This document shows positions 35,981-45,474 of a stretch of 64,000 bases of DNA, piece after piece. Source of the DNA: DASSJT01 sp963715025. Its GTDB lineage: Bacteria > Actinomycetota > Actinomycetes > Actinomycetales > Dermatophilaceae. The notes under the pieces were generated by a model. That model was not told where the DNA came from, searched no databases, and saw only the letters and a program-made list of their open reading frames with translations. The position numbers and the translations under genes were made by a program. Numbering within the stretch: position 1 is the first letter of the stretch; every line of letters starts with the position of its first letter. The stretch spans positions 62,001 to 126,000 of the forward strand of contig CAVQQQ010000001.1 of the NCBI GenBank assembly GCA_963715025.1, in the 5' to 3' direction.

Positions 35981-36370
35981 TCATCGCTGAGGTCTCATCG
36001 GATGCTCATCAGCGTCAAACCCGCTTTCGGTTTTGCGTTCGGACGGAATCTGCTTGCGTGCTTCGAGGTATGCCGTGACCGGCGCCAGGTCCAGAGGTGC
36101 GCTGACGCGCAGCGCTCGCCCGAAGGCCCGGCGGCGGACGGCGAGCGTGAAGCAGTCGCCCTCGGGGTGAAACCAGGCGCCTCGCCCCGGGAGACGGCGC
36201 CGCGGGTCGGGCGCCAGCAGGAGTCTGCCCTGCTCGTCCCTGACCGCGACCACTCGCAGTAGTGCCGACCAGCTATCCGTGCCGCGGCAGCCCACACACG
36301 TCCGGGTCGGAACCCGAGAAGAGGTGCGTGCTGACCGTTGCTGGAGTCCAGTCCGGTCGGTGCTACCCAT
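35981..36370 (-). CDS. ylxR: YlxR/RnpM family RNA-binding protein (DUF448)
   Basis: The 129-residue protein shows the family's PTRTCVGCRG near residues 21-30 and the GRGAWFHP element near 64-71. In Bacillus subtilis the homologue modulates RNase P. The chosen ATG at 36370 lies 8 bp after the nusA stop; a start nearer PTRTCVGC is possible because the first ~20 residues are not conserved. It sits in the canonical nusA-ylxR-infB order. Confidence 0.88.
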   Translation of the reverse strand: MGSTDRTGLQQRSARTSSRVPTRTCVGCRGTDSWSALLRVVAVRDEQGRLLLAPDPRRRLPGRGAWFHPEGDCFTLAVRRRAFGRALRVSAPLDLAPVTAYLEARKQIPSERKTESGFDADEHPMRPQR

Positions 36371-36378
36371 TCTAGCGC

Positions 36379-37458
36379 CTAACCAGGCGTGGCCGGGGAA
36401 CCAGGCGCCCTGCCGCCCCCGCGGGGCGCGGTCGGGGCGGCCGTGACGTCGGGCCGGATGTCGATCCTCCAGCCGGTCAGCTTCGCAGCCAGCCGGGCAT
36501 TCTGGCCCTCCTTGCCGATGGCCAGCGACAGCTGGTAGTCGGGGACGATCACCCGCGCGGCGCGCAGCTGCCGGTCCACGATCTCGACCGACTGCACGCG
36601 GGACGGCGACAGCGCCGCCGCGATGAACTCCTGCGGGTCCTCGGAGAAGTCGACGATGTCGATCTTCTCCCCGTGCAGCTCGGTCATCACGGCCCGCACC
36701 CGGGCGCCCATGGGGCCGATGCACGCCCCCTTGGCGTTGAGCCCCGGGACCACGGAGTGCACGGCGATCTTGGTGCGGTGGCCCGCCTCCCGGGCAAGCG
36801 CGGCGATCTGGACACTTCCGTCGGCGATCTCGGGCACCTCCAGCGCGAACAGCTTGCGCACGAGGTTGGGGTGCGTCCGCGACAGGCCGATCTGGGGACC
36901 GCGTGTCCCCCGCTTGACGCTCACGACGTAGCAGCGCAGCCGCTCGCCGTGGACATAGCGCTCCCCCGGCACCTGCTCGGCGAGCGGCAGGATGCCCTCG
37001 ACCGAGCCGAAGTCGACGGTCACGTGCCTGGGGTCGGGGCTCTGCTGGATCACGCCGGCGACGACGTCGCCCTCGCGACCTTTGAAGTCGCCCATGATCG
37101 CTTCGTCCTCGAGGTCGCGCAGCCGCTGGACGATCACCTGGCGCGCCGTGGCGGCCGCAACCCGCCCGAAGCCGGTCGGTGTGTCGTCGAACTCCGGGCC
37201 AAGCTCCCGGTGCCCACGCGCCTCGGCACCCTCCTCGGCGGGCCCGGCCACAGCGTCTTCCGGGGCCTCGAGCTCCTCACGCGCCCACACGATGACGTGA
37301 CCGGTCTTGCGGTTCAGCTCCACCCGGGCATGCCGGTAGGCGCCCTCGGTGCGGTGGTAGGCCACCAGCAGGGCCTGCTCGATCGCGGGGATCAGGACGT
37401 CGAGGGAGATGTCACGCTCCCGCTCGAGCGCGCGCAGGGCAGCCAGGTCGATGTCCAT
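36379..37458 (-). CDS. nusA: Transcription termination/antitermination factor NusA
   Basis: The 359-residue protein has the N-terminal RNA-polymerase-binding domain, an S1 domain (GDVVAGVIQQ near residue 130), and two KH domains (GACIGPMGARVRAVMTEL near 243-260 and SLAIGKEGQNARLAAKLTG near 311-329). It lacks the C-terminal acidic repeats of E. coli NusA, as usual in Actinobacteria. Its ATG directly abuts the rimP TAG stop. Confidence 0.96.
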   Translation of the reverse strand: MDIDLAALRALERERDISLDVLIPAIEQALLVAYHRTEGAYRHARVELNRKTGHVIVWAREELEAPEDAVAGPAEEGAEARGHRELGPEFDDTPTGFGRVAAATARQVIVQRLRDLEDEAIMGDFKGREGDVVAGVIQQSPDPRHVTVDFGSVEGILPLAEQVPGERYVHGERLRCYVVSVKRGTRGPQIGLSRTHPNLVRKLFALEVPEIADGSVQIAALAREAGHRTKIAVHSVVPGLNAKGACIGPMGARVRAVMTELHGEKIDIVDFSEDPQEFIAAALSPSRVQSVEIVDRQLRAARVIVPDYQLSLAIGKEGQNARLAAKLTGWRIDIRPDVTAAPTAPRGGGRAPGSPATPG

Positions 37459-38025
37459 CTACCTATCCTCCTCGATGTGGTCCAGCTCCCCACCGGCCGG
37501 CATCTCGTCGCCGCCGGCGTCCGGCCGCGAGAACTCGACCTGGACCACCGCGCGAGCCAGGCCGGCATACGACATCTCCACCCTGCGCTCGGGTTCCTTC
37601 TTGTCGCCCGGAACCTCCAGCGTGACCGATTCGTCGCCGGCGCGAATGATGCGCCCGGTGAGCGTTTCCCCGTTCTGCGTGGTCACCGTCACCAGACGGG
37701 AGACATTGCGCCGGAAGTGGCGCGGCCGCCGCAGCGGCCGCTCGACGCCCAGCGAGGTGACCTCCAGGACGTAGGGCTGCTCGCCCATGACGTCGGTGGA
37801 GTCGAGCTCGTCGCTCACGACCCGCGTGGCGTCCGACACCTCGTCGAGGCTCAGCGGAGAGGTCGGCGCCGTCGTGTCCCCGTCGCTGTCTGAGAGGGCC
37901 CGGTCCAGGTAGACGCGGACCAGCCGGCGGCGGCCGGCCGGCGTTACCGCGACGTCTTCGAGGACGAGACCGAGCGCGGTCAGGGGGCCTTCCAAGACGG
38001 GGCGGATCTGGTCTTGGATGCTCAT
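37459..38025 (-). CDS. rimP: Ribosome maturation factor RimP
   Basis: The 188-residue protein is needed for 30S maturation. It shows the N-terminal PVLEGPLTALGLVLEDV and RLVRVYLD segments, LDEVSDATRVVSDELD near 58-73 and the conserved YVLEVTSLGVERPLRRPRHF near 83-102. An SH3-like C-terminal domain follows. It heads the rimP-nusA-ylxR-infB-rbfA-truB-ribF cluster, transcribed away from the DUF4439 gene. Confidence 0.95.
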   Translation of the reverse strand: MSIQDQIRPVLEGPLTALGLVLEDVAVTPAGRRRLVRVYLDRALSDSDGDTTAPTSPLSLDEVSDATRVVSDELDSTDVMGEQPYVLEVTSLGVERPLRRPRHFRRNVSRLVTVTTQNGETLTGRIIRAGDESVTLEVPGDKKEPERRVEMSYAGLARAVVQVEFSRPDAGGDEMPAGGELDHIEEDR

Positions 38026-38143
38026 CGCTCGCGCCCTCTCTGCAGTTCTGGTCGCGGTCGTGCCGCTCGTGGCACTCTAGTCCGCCGCCAGCCGAACCGC
38101 ATACCGCCTGACCTGCCCCAACGCCCTTCCGAGGGCTCGTGCC

Positions 38144-39145
38144 ATGATCGGGCGCATGCCCCGCCCGACGCGACTGGCCCCACGCCGAGGTCCGGCCCGC
38201 ACCCCCGGGAACAGCCTGTCGCGCCGCTCGGTGCTGGGTGCCGGACTGCTCGTCGTGGCGCTCGGCGCAGGTGGGTGCGGGGTGCGGCTGGAGGACGACG
38301 CACCCCACCTCCCCCTGATCCCGACCAGGGAGCCGATCCCGGCAGAGGCTGCGCTGCTGGAGCTGCTCGACCAGACCCGCCGCCTCGCGGGATGGGCGCA
38401 GGCTCTGGGCCCTCGGTCCGGCATGGCAAAGCAGCTCGGAGCCGTGCACCGGCAGCAGGCCACCCGCCTTGCGGAGGCGCTGCGGGCACGGGGAGTGCCC
38501 GAAGGGCTGGTCGCCGCAGCCGAGGCCGGCCGGGCCCTGCCTGCGGCAGCTGCCCCTGCTACGACGAAGGCGCTCGGCAGTCTGGAGGCTGCTGCCCTCC
38601 GACCGTCCGCAGAGGGACCCCTGATGTCGGCTGATGCCCACCTCCGCCCGATGGTGTGTGCCCTCCTGGCCCAGCGTGCCGCAGCGGCCGCCCTCCTGGG
38701 CACCGCGGTGTCCCAGCCTCCGGCCACATGGCCCTCGCCAGAGCTCGCCGTGGCGCCGCTGAAGGCCGCGCGGGCCGCGGTCTATGGGTTCGAGGTGGTG
38801 GCCGCCCAGAGCGGCACGGCGGACGCCAAGCGGTCCCGGGCGACCCTGGCGACCCTGCAGGCGATCCGCGACCGGCTCGAAGCCCTGGCCGGAAGCCAGG
38901 CGCCCGCAGCCGAACTCGGCTATGCCCTTCCCTTTCCGGTGCGCTCGCCCTCCGCCGCACGCCGACTCGCCCGGCAGGTGCTGCAGGGGCAGCGCGCCGC
39001 TCTCGCCGGCCAGCTGGGCGACCTGCCGACGGCGGAATCCAGCACCCGGAATGCTGCGCCCCAGCTCATCCGGTGGCTCGGCGCGACCGAGGCCGAGCTC
39101 CACCGCTGGGGCGGGGCGCTGGCGCCCTTCCCCGGACTGACGTGA
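38144..39145 (+). CDS. DUF4439 ferritin-like exported protein, possibly a lipoprotein
   Basis: The 333-residue protein has a twin-Arg leader (RRSVLGAGLLVVALGAGGCG, residues ~28-47), suggesting Tat export; the Cys in GAGGC could be an imperfect lipobox. Two Ala-rich, mainly helical ~140-residue regions follow, the second matching the DUF4439 ferritin-like fold. Function is unknown. The family often lies between rimP and proS in actinobacteria. ATG 38144 or 38156 may be the start. Its stop overlaps the next gene's GTG in GTGA. Confidence 0.75.
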   Translation: MIGRMPRPTRLAPRRGPARTPGNSLSRRSVLGAGLLVVALGAGGCGVRLEDDAPHLPLIPTREPIPAEAALLELLDQTRRLAGWAQALGPRSGMAKQLGAVHRQQATRLAEALRARGVPEGLVAAAEAGRALPAAAAPATTKALGSLEAAALRPSAEGPLMSADAHLRPMVCALLAQRAAAAALLGTAVSQPPATWPSPELAVAPLKAARAAVYGFEVVAAQSGTADAKRSRATLATLQAIRDRLEALAGSQAPAAELGYALPFPVRSPSAARRLARQVLQGQRAALAGQLGDLPTAESSTRNAAPQLIRWLGATEAELHRWGGALAPFPGLT

Positions 39146-40068
39146 CCTCGACCGAGGCGGCTGCCGCGCTCGTGTCACGCGAATGGCGAGAGTGGATCGC
39201 GCGGCTGCCCCCCGACGGCGGTCCGAGCGGCTCAGACTGGGCCGCCGCCCTCCCCCGCCTGCTGTCGGAGGTGCTGGACGGCTGGAGCTTGAAGCCCACG
39301 GGACCGGCGATGACGGGCTGGACGGCCGTGGTCGTCCCCGTGCTGCGCGGAGACGGCGCGTTCATGCTCAAAGTCGGCTGGCCGCACCGTGAGGCGGCGG
39401 CCGAGCACCTGGCCCTGCGGCACTGGGACGGCCGCGGCGCGGTGCAGCTGGTGGCCGCCGACCCGGCCCGGGGGGCGCTCCTGCTGGAGGCACTCGACCC
39501 GGCTCGCGACCTTCGGCCCCCGGAGATCGACATCGACCACGCCTGTGCCATCGTCGGCGGCATCCTGCGCCGTCTCCACGTGCCCGCGCCGCCCCAGGTC
39601 CGCACCCTCTCGTCCTTCGCCGCTGAGCAGGTCACACGCCTCGCGCGGCGCGGTGACGGGCTGCCGCGCCGCTTCGTGGACCGGGCGACGCGGCTCGCCG
39701 CCGAACTGTCCCAGGAGCCCGACTGCGACGCGACGCTGCTACACACCGACCTGCACTTCGGCAACGTGCTCGGCGGCCGGCGTGAGCCGTGGCTGGCGAT
39801 CGACCCCAAGCCCATGGCCGGCCACCCGGGGTTCGAGCTGCAGCCCGTGCTGCGAAATCGCAGCGACGAGCTGGGGCGGGGGTCCGCCTTCCGCTCCCTG
39901 GTGCGCCGCAGGCTGGAAGTTGTCTGCTACGCGGCCGGCATCGACGAGGAGGTCGCCCGCCTCTGGACCATCGTGCACTCCGTGTTCGAGGCGAGCTGGT
40001 CCGCCGAGGAGCGCGACACCGAGGGCGTCACACTGCACCTGGCGATCGCCAAGGCGCTCGAGGCCTAA
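39142..40068 (+). CDS. Aminoglycoside/hydroxyurea phosphotransferase family kinase
   Basis: The 308-residue protein belongs to the APH_6_hur group (streptomycin 6-kinase and hydroxyurea phosphotransferase). Visible features are the ATP-binding Lys in AFMLKVGWP near residue 75, the catalytic loop TLLHTDLHFGNVL near 195-207 (Asp base and Asn metal ligand) and WLAIDPKPMAGHPGFE near 214-229 (second metal Asp). Housekeeping homologues next to proS/rimP are common and need not confer resistance. Translation is coupled to the DUF4439 gene through a GTGA overlap. Confidence 0.85.
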   Translation: MTSTEAAAALVSREWREWIARLPPDGGPSGSDWAAALPRLLSEVLDGWSLKPTGPAMTGWTAVVVPVLRGDGAFMLKVGWPHREAAAEHLALRHWDGRGAVQLVAADPARGALLLEALDPARDLRPPEIDIDHACAIVGGILRRLHVPAPPQVRTLSSFAAEQVTRLARRGDGLPRRFVDRATRLAAELSQEPDCDATLLHTDLHFGNVLGGRREPWLAIDPKPMAGHPGFELQPVLRNRSDELGRGSAFRSLVRRRLEVVCYAAGIDEEVARLWTIVHSVFEASWSAEERDTEGVTLHLAIAKALEA

Positions 40069-40222
40069 CCTCAGCCCAGCGGTGCCGCGGACTGCCGCGG
40101 GTCACCACCGGATTCAGCATCCTGGCCCTGCTGTGTTACCCGGTTCGGGTGGCAGCACTGGCCCCCGCGATGGTCCCTGCGGAGGCGATGCGCTGACCGC
40201 GGGCCAATCCCCTGGCTGAGCC

Positions 40223-40256
40223 GGCGCCCTGCCCGACCGCTGTCAGGCAGGGCGCC
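40223..40256. terminator. Terminator hairpin between APH and methyltransferase genes
   Basis: An 11-bp stem GGCGCCCTGCC / GGCAGGGCGCC encloses a 12-nt loop. It lies between convergent genes and could serve both strands. The remaining ~190 bp here show no gene. Confidence 0.6.
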
Positions 40257-40298
40257 CCCGGCCCCTCCCGGGCGTCGGTGGCTGTGGCCGCAACGGGG

Positions 40299-41114
40299 TC
40301 AGCGAACCCGGACCCCGATCGCCTCCAGGTACTGCGAGGGCGCCACCACGCCCTCGTCGGCTCGGTTGAACGCCCGCGCCACCCCGGCCAGCTCGGAAGC
40401 GAACTGCTCGGCGTCGGCTGGGGAGAGCGTGCTGGTCAGCCGGGTGATCGGTCCGTAGTAGTGGCGGAACCACTCGGAGAAGTGCTCGGGCGAGTGATAG
40501 CGGAAGACGAACTCGCGATGCTGCAGCTCCACCCACTCAACGCGGTCGCCGAAGAGCTCCGCCAGGTGCTCCCCGGTGCCCCAGAGCGTCGCCGGCCGCA
40601 CCCCGGCAGGCGGCGGCGCCCACTTCGAGACCACCTTGAACATCTGGCCGACCATCCCGCTCGGGGTCCAGTTCGCCAGCGCGATCCTCCCCCCGATGGC
40701 CGTGACTCGCACCAGCTCGTCGGCGGTCTGCTCATGGTTCGGCGCGAACATGGCGCCGACCGTGCTCAGGGTGCGGTGGAAGGCCCCGTCCGGGAAGGGC
40801 AGGTCCTCGGCGTCGCCCTCCACGAAGGTCACCGGCAGGTGCTCGGCAGCCGCACGTTCCCGACCGTGCTCCAGAAGGTTGGTCGCGTAGTCGACGCCGG
40901 TCGCCTCGGCGAAGCGGCGCGCGGCCGCCAGCGCGGCGTTGCCCTGCCCGGAGGCCACGTCGAGCACCGTGTTGCCGGCCCGCACGTCGGCCGCCTCGAC
41001 GAGCAGCTCGGCCATGATCTGGAGCGTGTTCCCGACGCGGGTGTAGTCCGCCGTCTCCCAGCCGGCCCGCTGGGACTGCTTGATCGACGCGAAGTCGATG
41101 GCCGTTGTGGTCAT
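40299..41114 (-). CDS. UbiE-like class I SAM methyltransferase
   Basis: The 271-residue protein has motif I TVLDVASGQGNAALAAA near residues 48-64, DAEDLPFPDGAFH near 100-112 and the post-II region VGGRIALANWTP-like near 140. This is the Methyltransf_11/ubiE group acting on small molecules. The target is unknown and no quinone or antibiotic genes are adjacent. ATG 41114 has GGGAG at good spacing. It is divergent from the DUF255 gene with 139 bp between. Confidence 0.85.
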   Translation of the reverse strand: MTTTAIDFASIKQSQRAGWETADYTRVGNTLQIMAELLVEAADVRAGNTVLDVASGQGNAALAAARRFAEATGVDYATNLLEHGRERAAAEHLPVTFVEGDAEDLPFPDGAFHRTLSTVGAMFAPNHEQTADELVRVTAIGGRIALANWTPSGMVGQMFKVVSKWAPPPAGVRPATLWGTGEHLAELFGDRVEWVELQHREFVFRYHSPEHFSEWFRHYYGPITRLTSTLSPADAEQFASELAGVARAFNRADEGVVAPSQYLEAIGVRVR

Positions 41115-41253
41115 GCTGTCTCCCTGTATTGGCGCCGCCCCTGCGGCGGCTCCCCAAGGAAACGGCGGGGTCGTGTGAAGGGGCGTGTGATCTGCCGGGT
41201 CGGGCGGTGACGGCGGGCCTGAAGTGAGGCGCGCGGTGTGCGAAGGTGGTGGG

Positions 41254-43230
41254 GTGAACCGGCTGGGCGCGTCCACCTCCCCGTACCTGCTCCAGCACGC
41301 CGACAACCCGGTCGACTGGTGGGAGTGGTGCCCTGGGGCATTCGTCGAGGCCCGTCGACGCGACGTGCCCGTGCTGCTCTCCGTGGGGTATGCCGCATGT
41401 CACTGGTGCCACGTCATGGCACACGAGTCGTTCGAGAACGAGCAGGTGGCCGCAGTTGTCAACGAGCACTACGTCGCCATCAAGGTCGACCGCGAGGAGC
41501 GACCTGACATCGATGCCGTCTACATGGCGGCGACGACGGCACTGACCGGGCACGGGGGGTGGCCGATGACCTGCCTCCTGACCCCCGAAGGCGAACCCTT
41601 CTTCGCGGGGACCTACTTCCCCCGCCCCCAGTTCCTCCAGCTGCTGGCCTCGGCGAGCGAGGCGTGGCGCACCCAGCGCGAGGAAGTCATGGCCTCAGGC
41701 GGCCACATCGCCACGCGACTGCGCGAGATCGCCACGCCACCGCCGCCCCACGCGCTCGACGAGGAGGCCCTCGCGGCGGCCGTGGCGCAGCTCTCCCGAA
41801 GCTTCGACGATGCCCATGGCGGTTTCGGTGGCGCACCCAAGTTCCCGCCGTCCATGGTCCTGGAGTTCCTCCTGCGCCACCACGCGCGCACCGGCTCGCG
41901 AGAGGCGCTCGCCCTGGCGACGTCCACCTGTGAGGCGATGGCCCGGGGCGGCCTGTACGACCAGCTCGCGGGCGGCTTTGCGCGGTATGCCGTGGACGCG
42001 GACTGGGTGGTCCCCCACTTCGAGAAGATGCTCTACGACAACGCCCAGCTCCTGCGGGTCTACGCGCACCTGTTCCGGCAGACCCGCTCGCCGCTGGCGC
42101 GGCGCATCGCCGAGGAGACCGCGGCCTTCATGATGCGCGACCTGGCCACCGCGGAGGGCGGGTTCGCCTCCGCTCTGGACGCGGACGCCGACGGGGTCGA
42201 GGGACTCACCTATGTCTGGACGCGTGCGCAGCTGGCGGAGGTGCTCGGAGTCAGCGACGGCGAGCGGGCCGCGCGGCTGCTGTCCGTCACCGAGTCGGGG
42301 ACCTTCGAGCACGGAACGTCGACGCTCCAGCTCCGCCGGGACCCCGAGGACGATGAGTGGTGGGCCGCCGCGAGGGACGCTCTGCTGGCGGCGCGAGCCC
42401 GGCGTCCCCAGCCGTCCCGGGACGACAAGGTCGTCACGTCATGGAACGGCCTCGCGATCGCGGGACTGGCCGACGCCGGGGCCATCCTCGACCGCCGCGA
42501 CCTCGTCGAAGCCGCCGCATGGTGTGCGGGAGAGGTGCTGGCAGCCCACCTCGTCGACGGCAGGCTGCGCCGGGCTTCGCGCGGTGGCCGGGTCGGCACC
42601 GCAGCAGGACTGGCCGACGACTACGGCAACCTGGCCGAGGGACTTATGGCGCTCTACCAGGCGACGGGGGAGGCAGTCTGGCTGCGCGAGGCCGGAGGCC
42701 TGCTCGACACGGCGCTCACGCTGTTCCGTGACAGCAGTGGCGTCTACCACGACACGGCTCACGACGCCGAGCCGCTCTTCACCCGGCCTCGTAGCGACAC
42801 CGACAACGCCGAGCCGTCGGGACAGGCCTCCCTGGCCGGGGCTCTCCTCACCCATGCGGCGCTGACCGGGCGGACTGACCACCGCGAGGCCGCCGGGGAA
42901 GCACTGGCCGGTGGCGGGCTGGTCGCCACCCGCGAGCCGCGGTTCGCCGGGTGGACGCTCGCGGTGGCCGAAGCCGCGGCCGCCGGGCCGCTCGAGGTCG
43001 CGCTGGTCGGGGTCACTGCCGATGAGATGACGGGTCTCCTCGCGGCCGCACGGGCAGCCACCTCGCCGGGGCTGGTTCTCGCCCACGGCGCCCCCGACGA
43101 GCCGGGCGTGCCCCTGCTCAAGGCGAGGCCTCTGGTGGGAGGCGAGCCCACGGCATACGTCTGCCGCGGTTTCGTGTGCGATTCGCCGGTCACCTCGGCC
43201 GACGCGCTCGCCGCGGCGCTGCGACGCTGA
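41254..43230 (+). CDS. DUF255 thioredoxin-like/glycosidase-fold protein (YyaL/SSP411 family)
   Basis: The 658-residue protein starts with NRLGASTSPYLLQHADNPVD, then a thioredoxin-like domain with CHWCHVM (C-x2-C) near residue 51 and TGHGGWPMTC near 98. A long (alpha/alpha)6-barrel region of the six-hairpin glycosidase type follows, with KFPPSMVLEFL near 193. Function in bacteria is not established; a redox-linked role is plausible. The GTG at 41254 is chosen for the conserved N-terminus; the ten codons upstream are unconvincing. It is of normal full length. Confidence 0.88.
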   Translation: MNRLGASTSPYLLQHADNPVDWWEWCPGAFVEARRRDVPVLLSVGYAACHWCHVMAHESFENEQVAAVVNEHYVAIKVDREERPDIDAVYMAATTALTGHGGWPMTCLLTPEGEPFFAGTYFPRPQFLQLLASASEAWRTQREEVMASGGHIATRLREIATPPPPHALDEEALAAAVAQLSRSFDDAHGGFGGAPKFPPSMVLEFLLRHHARTGSREALALATSTCEAMARGGLYDQLAGGFARYAVDADWVVPHFEKMLYDNAQLLRVYAHLFRQTRSPLARRIAEETAAFMMRDLATAEGGFASALDADADGVEGLTYVWTRAQLAEVLGVSDGERAARLLSVTESGTFEHGTSTLQLRRDPEDDEWWAAARDALLAARARRPQPSRDDKVVTSWNGLAIAGLADAGAILDRRDLVEAAAWCAGEVLAAHLVDGRLRRASRGGRVGTAAGLADDYGNLAEGLMALYQATGEAVWLREAGGLLDTALTLFRDSSGVYHDTAHDAEPLFTRPRSDTDNAEPSGQASLAGALLTHAALTGRTDHREAAGEALAGGGLVATREPRFAGWTLAVAEAAAAGPLEVALVGVTADEMTGLLAAARAATSPGLVLAHGAPDEPGVPLLKARPLVGGEPTAYVCRGFVCDSPVTSADALAAALRR

Positions 43231-43238
43231 CCCGGCCG

Positions 43239-43847
43239 TCAGCCGGACATCGCGGGTCCTCCAGGGAGCTGTTCGAAGGCGTAGTAGGCCGCGACGCCGA
43301 GGTGACCGGCGAGCGTCAGCAGCGGCGAGACGAAGGCGAGCCCGCACAGACTGGCATAGGCGAACAGTCCCCAGCCGAACCTCAGGAAGGCCGCACGCCG
43401 CGCCGCTTCGGGAACCGGACTGCGCTGGAGGCCGGGGGTCCGCAGAATGTGGCGCCAGATCTGGCCGAAGGCCACCGCGCTGGCCACCATGGCCACGCTG
43501 TACGCGAACATCGCCACCTTGGCGTCCTGGCCGCCGCGCTGCAGGCCGTCGGCAGCCACGGCGGTGGGGAAGGGCAGGACCGAAATGGTGAGCAGGAGGA
43601 ACAGGTTGAGGAAGAGCAGCCTCCGGTCGACCTGCGCCACCCGCGCAAAGAGCGCGTGATGGTTCACCCACATGATGCCGATGACGGCGAAGCTCACGAC
43701 GTAGGCGAGGTAGGAGGGCCACTGCGCGGCGAGCAGCGACGCGATCGAGCGGTCGGCATCCTCGGGAAGGCGCAGATCGAGCACGAGGAGGGTGATGGCG
43801 ATGGCCAGGACGCCGTCGCTGAAGGCCTCGAGGCGCTGTGGGCTCAC
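43239..43847 (-). CDS. TMEM175/DUF1211-like integral membrane protein
   Basis: The 202-residue protein begins SPQRLEAFSDGVLAIAITLLVLDL, containing the FSD motif that lines the pore of TMEM175-family K+ channels. It has about five or six hydrophobic helices; after helix 3 it carries IMWVNHHALF. Bacterial members conduct K+ with modest selectivity. The GTG at 43847 is preferred; the frame is open further upstream, but that part overlaps the LigD-like gene and is Arg-rich. It follows that gene by 20 bp on the same strand. Confidence 0.82.
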   Translation of the reverse strand: MSPQRLEAFSDGVLAIAITLLVLDLRLPEDADRSIASLLAAQWPSYLAYVVSFAVIGIMWVNHHALFARVAQVDRRLLFLNLFLLLTISVLPFPTAVAADGLQRGGQDAKVAMFAYSVAMVASAVAFGQIWRHILRTPGLQRSPVPEAARRAAFLRFGWGLFAYASLCGLAFVSPLLTLAGHLGVAAYYAFEQLPGGPAMSG

Positions 43848-43867
43848 GCGCTCAAGGTAGACCGGCC

Positions 43868-45403
43868 TCAGGACAGGCGCGGCAGCTTCTGTGGCGTGTC
43901 GAGCACCCGGCGGAACGGATCGCCGTTCTCGTGCAGCCGGTCGAGGACGTCCCGAACGGTCCACCGGTCGGGTCGCAGCGAAGGGTCGTCGAGCTCACCC
44001 CACTCGATCGGCACCGACACCGGCGCACCAGGCGCCGGGCGGGGGCTGTATGGCGCGACCAGGGTCTTGTTGACGGCGTTCTGGGTGTAGTCCAGGCGCG
44101 CAAGCCCGCGTCGGTCGGCTTTCTGCCACTTCCAGCTCACCAGGTCCGCCACGACCGCCCCTACGGTCTTGGAGAGCTTCTCGACCCACGCGCGCGTCTC
44201 CTCGAAGCTGGGGCCCCGCGCGATGGGGACCCATGCCTGGATGCCGCGCCGACCGGTCACCTTGGGACAGGCGACGAGGTCGAGGTGCTCGAACGCGGTG
44301 CGATGGAGACGCGCGAGCTCCAGCACCTGCTCCCACGTGGTGGACTCGCCGGGGTCGATGTCGATCAGGGCATGGGTCGGCTGGTCGGGCCGGTCGGTGA
44401 GCGAGGTCCACGCATGCCACTCGAGTGCCCCGAAGTTCGCCGCCCAGACCAGCGTGGCCGGCTCGTTGACGACGACGTAGACCTGCGTCTCGTCGGGATC
44501 AGCGTCGGGATTGTGCCACCGGTCGATCCACTTGGGCGCGTGAGCAGGGATCTCCTTGTGCCAGAAGCCTTTCCGAGTCACGCCGTTTGGGTATCGGTGC
44601 ATGTTGAGGGCTCGACTGGCGAGGTAGGGCACGATGGTGGGACCGATCTGGGCGGTGTAGCGCAGGAGGTCTCGCTTGGTGACCGGGCGCTCGCCCGCGC
44701 GCGGCGGGAACAGCACCTTGTCGAGGCTGGTCACCTTCAGGCGACGCCCGAACACCTCCCACATGCCCTGCTGGCCGAGGTCGTCGAGGGCCGCGAGCTC
44801 GTCCACCGTCGGCCCGCGGTGGCGCAGCTCGACGGCGGCCTCGGCCGCGGGGACGCCGGACCGCCAGAGCCGCTCCGGGTCGGCCCGCACCTGGTCGTTG
44901 GTGCGGCCGCTCAGCACAGAGAGCGGGTGGTCCTCGGTCTGCCAGCCCGGCACGGCGAAGCTGTCCTTCTTGTGCAGCAAGAGCCAGGCATTGCCGCCGC
45001 GCGCGCCGCCATCGTCCCGATCGCGCGACCCGGCTCGACCACCGTCCCCGCGCCGCACCAGGACCAGCCGGCCCTTGAGCTTGTGGCCGTCGACGTCAGC
45101 ATGGAGGCTGCCCGCGGCGATGGCGGCCGCCGGGTCGTCGGTGCCATGCGGCTTCCACGTGCCGCAGTCCCACACCACGACATCGCCGGCGCCGTACTGC
45201 CCGTGCGGGATCACGCCCTCGAAGTCGAAGTACTCCATCGGGTGGTCCTCCACCTTGAATGCACTGCGCCGTGCGGTGGGGTCCATCGTCGGCCCCTTGG
45301 GCACGGCCCAGCTCACCAGAACCCCATCGACCTCGAACCGCAAGTCGTAGTGGTCGCTGGTGGCGCGGTGGCGCTGCACGACGAAGCGGCGTAGGGAGCT
45401 CAC
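43868..45403 (-). CDS. LigD-type 3'-phosphoesterase plus polymerase protein, without ligase domain
   Basis: The 511-residue protein joins an N-terminal phosphoesterase (FVVQRHRATSDHYDLRFEVD near residues 7-26, with the His, Asp and Arg of the PE family, and FEGVIPHGQYGAG near 67-79) to a LigD primase-polymerase domain (~residues 210-500; NMHRYPNGVTRKGFW near 275, catalytic DxD in ALIDIDPGE near 345). No nucleotidyltransferase ligase domain with a KxDG Lys is present, and no Ku gene is visible. Such PE-POL proteins act in end joining with separate partners. The start is GTG 45403; an 11-codon extension is possible. Confidence 0.87.
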   Translation of the reverse strand: MSSLRRFVVQRHRATSDHYDLRFEVDGVLVSWAVPKGPTMDPTARRSAFKVEDHPMEYFDFEGVIPHGQYGAGDVVVWDCGTWKPHGTDDPAAAIAAGSLHADVDGHKLKGRLVLVRRGDGGRAGSRDRDDGGARGGNAWLLLHKKDSFAVPGWQTEDHPLSVLSGRTNDQVRADPERLWRSGVPAAEAAVELRHRGPTVDELAALDDLGQQGMWEVFGRRLKVTSLDKVLFPPRAGERPVTKRDLLRYTAQIGPTIVPYLASRALNMHRYPNGVTRKGFWHKEIPAHAPKWIDRWHNPDADPDETQVYVVVNEPATLVWAANFGALEWHAWTSLTDRPDQPTHALIDIDPGESTTWEQVLELARLHRTAFEHLDLVACPKVTGRRGIQAWVPIARGPSFEETRAWVEKLSKTVGAVVADLVSWKWQKADRRGLARLDYTQNAVNKTLVAPYSPRPAPGAPVSVPIEWGELDDPSLRPDRWTVRDVLDRLHENGDPFRRVLDTPQKLPRLS

Positions 45404-45474
45404 ACCACGAGAGTGCCCTTCCGCAGGACCAGCCACACCCCGAAGGCGCGGGATCGGCTGTGCCGGGTCGAGGA

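Noticed and set aside
39142..40068. Calling the APH-type kinase an antibiotic-resistance gene
   Set aside because: Members of this family next to rimP/proS are widespread housekeeping genes in actinobacteria; resistance cannot be inferred from sequence alone.
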